64,000 bases of DNA from Isoetes taiwanensis (Eukaryota > Streptophyta > Lycopodiopsida > Isoetales > Isoetaceae), in the NCBI GenBank assembly GCA_021234155.1, contig JAJEKV010000050.1:8045700-8109699 (forward strand), read 5' to 3'. The notes under the pieces are model-generated. The model saw only the letters and a program-made list of their open reading frames with translations. It was not told the DNA's origin and ran no database searches. A program made the position numbers and the translations under genes. This document shows positions 1 through 9,749 of this stretch, in pieces; the stretch's first letter is position 1, and the number at the start of each line of letters is the position of its first letter.

Positions 1-845
1 TTTTCATTACCTTCTTGTACTTTATTCACATACTCCATCAGTTCCTTTGTTTTACTTCACCCACCTTCTCCTTGTTCCTCTACTATATTTTCTAAGGTAT
101 AGTTCCTTTTTTGTGTTCTCATTGGTTCTTGCTTGCTCTATGCCTTGACGTATTTTTTCCTTTTTGCGATGATATATTTAGGTTTTGGAGTTTTTGGATC
201 CTTTTTGGTGCATATATCTCTAAGAGTTTTATTCTGTATCGTTTAGTCTACGTGCTTTCTGTATTTGTGTGTTTTCCTTGTCAGGTTTTTGTTGAGTCCT
301 TGTAGCTCTTTTAATTCCTTTGTCTGTTCCAGTTTGACCCCGTTAACTCTTTTGGGTAGTGCGTTTTCTGCTGTTGCTTTTGATTGCCTCGTTTCTTCTT
401 TCTTTTGTTGCCTTGTGCTCCACCTTGACCTCCTTAACTCCTTTGCGTCATGCCCTTCTTGCCTTTGCTTATTGCCTCGTTTTTCCTCCACTTTGTCTTG
501 CTTCTTCTATTCCAGTAACTCCATTAGTTCCCTTAGTTCATCATGTGTGTATTACGCTAGTCTTTCTAGAATGCATAGCTTTCATATCTATTTTGACCAT
601 GTCTTCTCTTGATTCAACTTAATTCTCTTTGTCATATTGGGGTCCATGTATCATGTTCTTTGCCCACTGCATTGATTATTCCCGTTATTCTATCATTCTT
701 GCTTTGCAGTTTTCAGGTTGCCCCCCTTTTCCTGATTTGTTTCTATTCATCATTTTTGGCCAATTTTTCCTTCGTTTCACTTTTTGCCTTTTATTTCTTT
801 GTCGTCTTGGTTTGCTCCATTCCTTTGAAGTAGATTCCTCTTCTA
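1..845. other. Pyrimidine-rich intergenic DNA, no gene seen
   Basis: The plus strand is strongly T/C-rich with scattered TTCC/CTTT runs. The long reading frames here are low-complexity (F, L, S, C-rich) and overlap each other in several frames, as expected from base composition rather than coding. No domain, splice pattern or repeat family was recognised. Confidence 0.5.
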
Positions 846-884
846 TCGGCCAACTAGTTGTATCATGGGACCCATCCTAGGAAT
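846..884 (+). repeat. 39-bp direct repeat, left copy
   Basis: A 39-base block starting TCGGCCAACTAGTTG and ending CCTAGGAAT recurs without a mismatch at 2,042-2,080. The two copies bracket about 1.16 kb of different sequence. No long terminal repeat follows, because the sequences diverge immediately after the block. Confidence 0.85.
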
Positions 885-889
885 GCCAC

Positions 890-915
890 GGTTCTATTGC
901 GATAGCAATAGAACC
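890..915. repeat. Perfect 11-bp stem hairpin with GATA loop
   Basis: GGTTCTATTGC (890-900) is followed by GATA and then by its exact reverse complement (905-915). It begins six bases after the left 39-bp direct repeat, so it may mark the end of a mobile element. That link is inference. Confidence 0.8.
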
Positions 916-1348
916 AACATTCCTTGGATGGGGACGTCCTACTTGCACCTCCTATTTATACCGCCTCCTTCCTCATTTCCAGTCATCGGCGTTCTCTTGA
1001 GCTTATTTTCCTTATTGTTCTTTTCTAGCTCCACAAGCTTCCCGCCCCCCTCTCCCTTTATCATATCCGAGCTTGTTGGTCATTTCTTCATCTGTTTTCC
1101 CGTTTTCTCATTTCATGTTCCATCGTTGAAGTTGCTTCGTTTCCTGTTAGTCAATCGGTTATCTGTATTTGTCTATTTGTCTACAGTTCTCGGGTCGCTC
1201 TGCATCACCTGTTTTCCTCCATGTTTGGCAAGAAATCCTTCTTCTCTATCCTATCAGTTTCCCTCACCCTCCCTCCCTTGATGGTTTTTCATTTGATCGG
1301 GTTCGTTATTTCCTTTTCTATGTCCTTTAAATTTGCATTCTTTATTTC

Positions 1349-1664
1349 CTCAGCGTGGCTTTGTAGCCTCTGAGGCATACGTATTGGTTTACTCTGTCTC
1401 GGCATGGCACTAGTATTTTATTTATTCATTCATGTTTTCTCTCGGTGTGGCATTGTAGCCTCTGAGTCAATATTTATTATTCATGTTTTCTCTCGGCGTG
1501 GCACTGTTGCCTCCGAGATCATATTTATTGTTTTTTCTCGGCGTGGCACTGTAGCCTCCGAGGCAGCACTAATCGGTTGTTTTTTCCCACGATGGTCATT
1601 CCGCGGACGGTTCCCGATTGGTCGGCTGTTGTTTCTTTCTCGGCGTGGCCCTGGAGCCTCCGAG
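1349..1664 (+). repeat. Array of short hairpin units (CTCGG...CCGAG)
   Basis: Five hairpin units of 26 nt lie at 1,349-1,374, 1,441-1,466, 1,492-1,517, 1,537-1,562 and 1,639-1,664, and a degenerate half-unit starts at 1,398. Each has an outer 5-bp stem (CTCGG with CCGAG, or CTCAG with CTGAG), an inner GGC/GCC stem and a 6-nt loop. The outer-stem changes are paired: A-T in the first unit, G-C in later ones, and a G-T wobble in the second. Unit starts are spaced 43 to 102 bases apart with AT-rich spacers. Confidence 0.75.
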
Positions 1665-2041
1665 TCTTCTTGCCTATGGCATCTAATTCATTGACGGGTT
1701 ATTTTTTCTTTCAGCCTTGATTTCTGCAGGATTGTTAGTGTCTTGTGGTTGCCATAGTGCGCGGGGTCGTGCTTCAACTACTTGCTTGGGTTTCCTCAAA
1801 AACCGAAGAAGGCGTGGTTCTTCTTCCCGATGAGGAGCAATCACCGAGTCGTCTCACCCTTGCATCGACCAAGCGGCGGATAGAACCATCTTTTATGTTG
1901 TATTCTTCAGTTTCATCATGCTCTCGATGATTGTCTAGTTTCGGAGCATTTAAAGTTCATATTTCCAAATTTATCTATCCCTAGTGAGGGGTCCATTTGT
2001 ACTCAATGTTTTACAAAGCTCAATGAGAACACCACTTCACT

Positions 2042-2080
2042 TCGGCCAACTAGTTGTATCATGGGACCCATCCTAGGAAT
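2042..2080 (+). repeat. 39-bp direct repeat, right copy
   Basis: This is an exact copy of 846-884. The following sequence (CTATATTTATACC) differs from that after the left copy. Confidence 0.85.
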
Positions 2081-2450
2081 CTATATTTATACCTAATGAT
2101 GATAAAAGAATGAGAAGATCAATCATCCAGATTATGCAGATAATGGTATCACCCTTCCCTTGTTTTGTGTGTCACTAGCTATTCAATTCAAATGAAAAAA
2201 CCTGATTAGATGAACGTCCTCATCTTCGAGTTTTTGAAGGCCTGCAACATAATTGATTGTGCTATTCTCTGTTCCACTTTGTTGGACATTCTGCAGTTGG
2301 CAAAACTTCTTGTAGAGTCCCAAACATGGTTTTTTATTATTCTATGGATGTCTTCACATAATCTGCAACACATCCTCAAGCACTTGATGTAAGAGCACTT
2401 GTAAGCTATTATTTATTAAAGCCTTTAGGCTCTCCTTCAGTCATTTTGGT

Positions 2451-2722
2451 GATCCGGGAACCAGTTGGAGGGTCGTGCCCTCGCTATCCTGGCCTACGGC
2501 GGGGGTTAGACCCCTCAGTCCGTAGCGTATCCCAGTCTCCTTTTTGACTACAAATACCACACTTATATACATATGCATTGTGTCTTTTCATGCTGGCTCT
2601 TATTCTATGGCGGGAGTTTATAGTGGTCCGGATTACCAGTTGGTGGGTCCAGCCCTCGCTATCCTGGTGTACGGCGGAGGCTGAGCCTCTCTGTCCCGTA
2701 ACTTATTCCGTCCACCTTTTAC
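2451..2722 (+). repeat. Diverged two-copy tandem repeat, period about 175 bp
   Basis: The block at 2,451-2,543 recurs at 2,626-2,722. Shared words are ACCAGTTGG, CCCTCGCTATCCTGG and TACGGCGG, in the same order and spacing. No coding sense was seen in either copy. Confidence 0.7.
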
Positions 2723-3039
2723 TCAAATGCATTTGCCTTGCCTATGCAGCCCCTAGCCTCAGCTGTATTCCCTAATTTGTTGTTGAATATAAACTAGAAA
2801 TATTTGATCTCTTTTATAAACTTAAGAGCTAAAGAAATCTCAAAGCCAGAGAAAAGTAGAGAGCAAATTAGAGTGACTAACATGCCAGAAAATGTCTTTA
2901 CTAAATGTAATGTCTTGAAATCAAAATATATGCTACCCCAAGCTAACAGAATTGGTCATTGCCTTGATTCAAAATGAAACAGAAAACTTATCTGGAAGTC
3001 GTTTGTTCGTGTGCAAAGTTTCAGAGGCCGAAGTTTCAG

Positions 3040-3372
3040 AGCTGAACCGTCTTTCTCAACAGGCCAATCTCTGAAAAGCTTAAGCACCACTATTTGGAGT
3101 GCTCAAAGAGCTTTCCAACAAGCCCAAACACACCCAAAACTGCCACCAGATACAGAAGTTATGGCCAAAAGAAAACTGCAGCCAAACCCTAGCACCGCCA
3201 AAAGAGGGCCGGGACTGTCAGGTGGATTCCGTCGACTAAAACAGAGGAAACACTATACAAATCATACACCAACGGAAAGCTCGTTCGATAAGCTTTCCAA
3301 TGAGCCCAAGAACCTGAATCTGACACCGGAATCCCGAGTTATGAGCAAAAGAGCAGGGCTGAAACCCTAAGC
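3040..3372 (+). repeat. Two degenerate copies of a repeat of about 115 bp
   Basis: Two consecutive stretches share the order 'aaagcTT...CCAACAAGCCCAA / CCAATGAGCCCAA...gAGTTATG(g/a)(c/g)cAAAAG', ending in AACCCTA. The 119-codon frame at 3,011-3,370 runs through both copies and is probably a by-product of the repeat. No protein family was recognised in it. Confidence 0.45.
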
Positions 3373-3910
3373 GCCTGATGAGCGCCTGATGTGTAAGTAT
3401 GCGTGCTAATTGCGAAGATCTAGAAAATGCAGAGAAAATGTTTCAAGAACTTCCTAAGTCTAAGTGTAGTCATGAAATGCCAGGATTGCAGTATACATTC
3501 AACACATGCATGAAAAGTGTTTGAGAACATGGCCTGCAAGAAATATGGGGAACATGATGTTATTTCAGAAAATGCTAATTCTTATGCTCTTATGGAGAAT
3601 GTCTGAGGCTGTAGAATGTCTGAGGCTGAATATCAGCCTCAGAAACATGTCCAAAGCTGTTAAATCTCATGTATCAAATAGAAAATATTACCTGGATCTT
3701 TGAGACACTCTTTATTCTGCTTTTCCAAGAAGGCTGCCTCCGCATTTATACCTGTAAGAATTCGCACCAGAAAACTCCTACATGCATGCAGTAGGGCTTA
3801 AAAAAGAAACAATAATGCAGCAGCATTATCTCTGCTCTAAGCTGCCAGTACTTGCTCTCAAGCCAATTCAAAGGACTTGGTTCTACACAGTTACAATTTT
3901 CCAATGCCCG

Positions 3911-3990
3911 ATCCTCTTTCTATTGCAAAATGATTGGCCAGTCTAATTGCATCCTCTTTCTATTGCAAAATGATTGGCCAGTCTAATTGC
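3911..3990 (+). repeat. Perfect 40-bp tandem duplication
   Basis: The 40-base unit starting ATCCTCTTTCTATTGC occurs twice head to tail (3,911-3,950 and 3,951-3,990) with no mismatch. It is either a recent local duplication or an assembly artefact. Confidence 0.9.
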
Positions 3991-4400
3991 AGAGAGCTTC
4001 CTTGGTTGTGTTCACAGTATATTGGATATATTATGTCCTTTCTCAATCCATCACTCCAATATGTATTGTAGTACCTTTTGAATAGCCAAATGCCTTTTAA
4101 AAACCACTGCTAAATTTAAAACCTTGAGCCAAATGCGCACAGATTGAATAGCCATAGTCTCATGCTAAAATGCAAAAGCTTTTGTGTGTGGATTGGATCA
4201 GCTAACCTTATGCAGCAAACAAAAGATGTGAGTTCGACCGTTGAAGCTCAAGGCAAAAAGCAGGCCAATCAGATTTCGAAAGTCGGTTGAGACTACAGCT
4301 CGGTGAAGCAAAGAGATCGTGACGGGAAATGGAGCAGAAATATGTGCGGCTGAAGACCCATCAAGTTGCATAGTAGAATTCTGTTTAGACTTGAATATAA

Positions 4401-4547
4401 ATAAGTGAAAATTTTCCTCATTTTCTTAGATTCCTTTCCATAGTGGGTGAAAGCCACCCCCTGATATTGATAGAACATGATTTGGCTTGCTGCAGACTGG
4501 GGTCTAGAGGAAAAAACAACATCTTCCTTAAGAACCTCCTTGGCCAT
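4401..4547 (-). pseudogene. Cytochrome P450 fragment (N-terminal third)
   Basis: About 48 codons read MAKEVLKEDVVFSSRP, then a run ending AFTHYGKESKKMRKI. This follows the plant class A (CYP71-clan) pattern 'AKEVLK...FASRP...Y...FAPYG.YWR.MRKI' found in the B'-C helix region. It is known from the family that this part precedes the C helix W-R-x-x-R heme contact; here the usual YWR is replaced by KES. The similarity fades downstream of MRKI, and no haem-binding FxxGxRxCxG motif follows. The fragment therefore lacks most of the roughly 500-residue enzyme and is a relic. The family call is fairly sure; the subfamily is not. Confidence 0.65.
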
Positions 4548-5488
4548 ATTACCATTCTACACCAACTACTTAGAAGCAATCTGCTGGATTAACCCCTGTT
4601 AGCCTCTCAAACTTTATTTCAAAAGTGGAAGACGTTAAGTAGCAAAACCTTGAGGAAGATCAAATAGAACTGTGTTCTTGTGTCCTGCCATAGAAAAAAA
4701 CTAAAGACATGAGCATGAACTAATTCATCTTCGCTGAAAAGTAATCAAGTTCCATACCTCTGGATCAGAACCTAGTTCCTCAAATTGGACGGAGCAGAAC
4801 CAGGCGATAAAGAAAGGCACCACAGCGTCATTTACCAGGTATTAATCATATCCAGCTTTGTGAAAATCCCAAAGCAATAAGCAATCTGTTGCATTGCTAT
4901 AGATGAGCCATGCATTGGATATCCTCAGTTGACATTAAGCCTAGCCAAGAAAACCAAGAAAATGTCTTGCCACGCTGGACTCCCGGGAACCACGTTTGAT
5001 CTCAAACCTCTGCTTTTGCAAATCCGATCCAGTGAATGCCAAAATATGGAAAGGCCATTATTCCTTTTGCTTTTGCATCTCTGTCTCCTCACCTTGTATC
5101 TTATGGTCAAGAGCTTGTGGAGCTTACGGAGCCGCGGGGGATTGGTTCTAGAGCAAGAAAAAGCCTCTCAACTTCCAGAGAAAATGGAAAATATGTAACA
5201 GTCACTTAGGAGAAGGAAGAAGTGCCAAGACCCTTCCAGACCCATATACAGCCAGGATCTCTCTCCATATCCAGATCAGATCTGCCAGAGCAGATTCGTC
5301 CTAGATCAAACCATAGATTATCTTGACACCGTCTCTTAGGGCAAGGCCCTGGATTGCAGTCTGAAACTGGCCGCTTCACATAAGGTCCTGAAGAAGGAAG
5401 AAATGGAAGACGGAGCCTGAAACTGGCTTCTTAAATGGCATAACCGAGATGGATTTGCCATTGCCCCTACAAAGTCTCCGGCAAATGC

Positions 5489-5570
5489 ATAGAGTAAAAC
5501 AGGGGATTGCTTCGGAAGCAAGAAAGCTGGATAGAGTAGAGCAGGGATTGCTTCGGAAGCAAGAAAGCTT
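5489..5570 (+). repeat. Imperfect tandem duplication of about 41 bp
   Basis: Two adjacent copies start ATAGAGTA(a/g)A and share GGATTGCTTCGGAAGCAAG. They differ by one or two bases and a 2-base length change. Confidence 0.8.
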
Positions 5571-6905
5571 GTCGCCATTTATTTATTTAATTTTCATTTA
5601 TGTTTTTTTCAAGGACACGTGTCCCTCTTATGTTTTTTCCTATGGTAACTTAGGCTTACTTATAGTGCAGTTATAAAACCAGATTATCCAATCCTTCATG
5701 CGCATCAATATTATAAATCCAGCTAAGGTTAATATCCACCTTAATTACCATTTTCTTAAAGGTCCCAATTCTACTATTCATATATTAAACACGTAGATAA
5801 TTCTGTGTATATGTCGTACACACAAACAGTCCACCATTATACCTTCCATTTGGATCGGAAAAAGGCGAGTCCAAACAACTAATGGCTAAATACAACCATG
5901 TTATCTATTTCAAATGCATTCCTATATCTTTTATGGCACATCCATTCATAAAAAATAAGCATATAAAGATCACAACGTATCCATGCACTAGTCGTATTAT
6001 TTTCCCTTAAAGTTTCAATAACAAATTGGCTTACTCTTTTTTCTGTGCTTTTAATAACAGGACAATTTACATCTACATTGAGGTGCAGAGTTTCTGTTTC
6101 AAGCACTATAACCATTATAAAGAACTTGTGGCATTGGCTCCTGTTGAAATGCATTAAGGTAGATACGATAGCTGCCATTCCATATCCACCAGGCATCTTT
6201 GCCAATATTTTATGACCTGATTCTTAGTAAAGGTCATGGGTAACACAACATTAGACAATAGTAGTAAAATGCAAAATGTTCAATATAGGTTTCTCATGTT
6301 CAAGGTAAGGGGCCTGCTATCACCACAAAACCCAGATTAGGCAATACCCTTCTTAGTTTCCTCATTTTCATATGCTTTATCATGTCTCATGGCTCTGGCA
6401 GTTTATAGATCCAAGCCTAAAAATTGATTTTATAGATCCAAGCTGAGGATTCATTTCAGCCCATCACAATATGGGGGTCCGATGGATTGCTAAGCTGTTT
6501 CAAGGCATGTGCATAGATGCCCAGCCATTGTAGCAGATTCCAAGAACAACCTTCTGCACTTTCTCTCTGCAATCACTTCATACAAACTCCATGCTACAAT
6601 CTTCTGTTCCAAATCGATCTTCTCCACCAATTTCTCCTTTTGTCTTCGTTGCCCCAAAATCGGTTGTATCCAATCGGCAAGGTATACACTGCCAGAACTG
6701 GTATTTTCTTCAAAAACCGTCTGCTGTTTACCTCAAGTTTTGCCGAAACACCTTCAAAACTGTCGGATTAGCTTCAGGTCCACTTCTACTATGGCAAATT
6801 AGCTTCTACTCTAATTAGCCAAATTAGCCGAATCCACTTCTACTCTGTAGGATCAACTTCAGGTCCGCTAATACTATGATGAATTAGCTCCAGGTCTTGC
6901 AAAAC

Positions 6906-6925
6906 AGAATAGAATAGAATAGAAT
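6906..6925 (+). repeat. (AGAAT)n microsatellite
   Basis: Four head-to-tail AGAAT units. Confidence 0.8.
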
Positions 6926-7589
6926 ATGATTTTATCGTCCACGGAGAATAGAACAGAAGAGTTAGCCTACTTCGCCTGTAAAAAAACCGCACTGCCTATC
7001 CAATTTTGTTGGGCACAATTATGTTGTAGAAAATAGACAAATTTTGTTGGCACAAATGGGCAAATTCAGCATCAAGATTGCTTATGTAAAAATATGCAGT
7101 GTGTTCAAAACGAAAATGCAAACAAGAAGGTCTGGAACAGCAACGAATTCAGGGTCTACCTTCTTGGGCTTCTTGGTAATCACATTGCTTAAAAATTAGG
7201 GGCATTTTAACAATTATTGAAAATATAAGGGCATTTTTACAATTATAATAAAATACAAGGGCATTTTTAGAAATTTCCATATTTTATTTCTTATTTTAAA
7301 AGGTTTGTTGATTTTTCTTCGTTGCTTCTTCTTTTCTCCACGCCGGTCGCCTTGGCAGGTTCCGACGACAGCAGCAAACGGAGTTCCGACAGATCGAAGG
7401 TATTTATTAAGTTAAGGTTGTTTGGTGGATTCCTGTGCCATCAGCTAGAGCCTTTCTTTTTTGCAGTTTTACAGTGTTTTTCTCGGCCCCGAAATCTTGT
7501 GTGCAGACCCACAAACCTCTGTGTGTGCTCTGCTTCCTTGTTTCTGAGTTTGCTCCTCAAATCTTCTGGTTGTCCTTTAGATCTTTACA

Positions 7590-7770
7590 GCTCTGATACC
7601 AATTGAAAGGAACCCAAGAGAGAGAATGCCAATATACTATCTAATACTTCTCTCTTATCTTACGTAATTTCAAAAATGGTACAAAAGAGGACATAAGTCC
7701 CAAAATGAAAAGTCATGTCTCAAACGACGTACAAAAGTATAAATACAATATATTATGTATTCCTACCATG
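7590..7770 (-). mobile_element. LTR 3' end with initiator-tRNA primer-binding site
   Basis: On the minus strand TGGTATCAGAGC (7,601 down to 7,590) matches the primer-binding site used by plant LTR retrotransposons primed by initiator methionine tRNA. Two bases upstream of it the sequence ends in CCTTTCA, a normal LTR end (CA). Inside this putative LTR, TATTTATA (7,745-7,738) could be the TATA box. The 7,320-7,589 stretch would then be the 5' leader of the element, but no gag or pol follows it. The outer LTR boundary was not located. Confidence 0.6.
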
Positions 7771-7831
7771 ATCATAGTTTCTTACATCTTGTCTACTGAA
7801 TTTTGATCCCTGAATGCCATTTCTGCATTAA

Positions 7832-8744
7832 TCACGAAGTTGTCTCCAACTTGCACAAGTCCTGCTTTCCACTGGTTATCTCCTTCATATTGCACATGTC
7901 CTCCTGCATTTTCTGAGGCTTCAACTCAGAATATGTATAATGCTTCAATCTCTTTGTGTGCTTGCACGTATTCCATAATCCCATCCAGCAACTAGTACAA
8001 AAGCAAGATAAAGCTCTGTGTGCCACCATGGTAGGTTTATTTTGGCAGATTGGCCTGATGGTATGAATGTTTTTTATGCCCTTCAAGGTATTACAATCAT
8101 ATGTCATTTCCCTGCACACTTCACCTAACTTGATGAGCCAAAATACCCTGTATAGGACATATCACAATAGCACTAGCTTAAAAATACCAAATCAAGAATC
8201 GTACAACATCCTCCGCATTCCTTAGAGGTGTGCTGTCCCTCTTTAACATTTCACCTGTAAGTATTCTCTTTATGATGGCACCAATACCATCATGCTCTCC
8301 CTTACCATGGCAAGATGCAAAGAGTATAGAACATTGATCATTCCTCCAATGGATTGTCTAGATCTCCTGCTAAATTTTGAACGTATAGTTCTATGCAAAG
8401 TCTATAACAAATACAATAATATCCTTTGGAAATGTTTGCGAACATTCATTAAACTGATATGCCTGCCATCTTGCCGTATAATTATGGGGGATGAATTATT
8501 TGATAACTACATCAACATGCTCCATAAATTCATGTAATGATGTGCTCTTGTAAGCTAACTTCATAATGTTCTTTGTGGTTACTACTGGCTTCCCCCCTTT
8601 GCTTGTATTTTTACATAGGTTTCTGTTGTCTGCAATATAAGAGCAAATTTTTTTGAACTGTATGAAGTAAAGATCATAATCATATTTCATAAGGTCAAAT
8701 AAAAAATCAATGCAGGTAACTAATTTGAAGCCTATATCTGCCAT
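7832..8744 (-). pseudogene. Decayed transposase-like gene, family not assigned
   Basis: Minus-strand frames at 8,496-8,744 and about 8,187-8,470 follow one another and share a coding look broken by stops. Visible motifs in order are a stretch WQAYQF, then FVIDFA.NY, then QE..(x)HW, then HGKGEHDGIGAIIKR followed by LRNAEDVVRFL. From memory, the order 'DFA.NY...Q.E...HW...HGKG..DG.GA..KR...NA.D' occurs in a group of uncharacterised eukaryotic transposon proteins, in which the part between HW and HGKG is much longer. Here that interior is deleted. The gene may extend upstream to about 9,400, where a frame contains CVWSEIIP. It is certainly inactive; the exact superfamily is uncertain. Confidence 0.45.
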
Positions 8745-9749
8745 AATAAGCAGCCAGTCTCTACTTCAATCCCTACATGCAAACATCTCCAAAGCTAGAC
8801 ATCTCCAAAATAAACATTATATCATGCATACGAACCGCCATGAACAACTTTGTTTAATATCCAATCAAATTACCATATGCCAGTATATTACTTCCTTAAA
8901 CTTAACCCTGATCATAATTTCCTTGGCTGCCCTGTATGCCCTTATCTCTATGCAAGCAACAATTACAACCACAAACCCATAAATATGTAAAGACATGCAA
9001 CCTTATAAGATCAAATAAGCTGCACAAACTAGCTGAGCGCAATCTAAACTCTACAATATAAGAGCAAATTTGAACCATACAAAATAAAAGTTATAATCCT
9101 ATTTCATAAGATCAAATAAAAAAGTATTGAATGCAACAAATTGAATGCTAACCTTCTCCAAGTTCTTCCAATCAAGCTTAATTGACTTGCTCTTCTCTTT
9201 GGGACATATTTGGAATGATTTCAGACCACACGCACTGCAGGCCATGGTCAAACGGGTAGACTTTTACCAAGCCGATATCTCATTCTTAGGACACACTGTA
9301 GTTTTTTCACATTTCACTTACGCTATTGAAAGTATGATTGCTCGCCAAACAAATTGGTCCAAGACCATAGACATCGCATTCGTATGTACATCTGGGTATT
9401 AGAATCTCGCTTTAATTTGTTGATTCCCTACCTAACAAATTCCATTCTCATGTGGTATATGCAACAACATGTTTCCCTCTCTTTAAGCCTGAGTCTCAAA
9501 CAACCTGAGAGCTATTTTCATATCTGGATATTGTTGCTTAAATCTTCTATAAAACGTGACCTGAAATTTAATAAACAATATAAGATAGAGAGAAGCTTTT
9601 TTATTGTGAAAACAAAGAAGCAATTACATACCTGACTCTCTTCCAAATAATGAACTGGGTGCAGGTTATACGGCCTAGGAATCTTATCACCATTATTATT
9701 CCTCCTCAATTTCATAAGCTGCCTTTTGTTTGGATAGACCCTAGTTTAA

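Larger units (their letters stand above)
4548..7319. other. Non-coding stretch with minor repeats
   Basis: No gene was recognised. A small plus-strand frame at 5,047-5,198 has a hydrophobic start (MERPLFLLLLHLCLLTLYL) like a membrane anchor, but nothing recognisable follows it. The 108-codon minus frame at 5,879-6,205 has no recognised domain. Confidence 0.4.

Noticed and set aside
1-1281. Multiple F/L/S-rich ORFs at the window start
   Set aside because: They overlap in different frames within a pyrimidine-rich strand, with no domain or splice pattern.
1349-1664. A CRISPR array
   Set aside because: Unit spacing is irregular, the repeats are hairpins of 26 nt with AT-rich non-unique spacers, and the DNA is eukaryotic.
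5047-5198. A membrane-anchored small protein, or a P450 N-terminus
   Set aside because: The hydrophobic start is suggestive, but nothing conserved follows, and the P450 fragment nearby is on the other strand.
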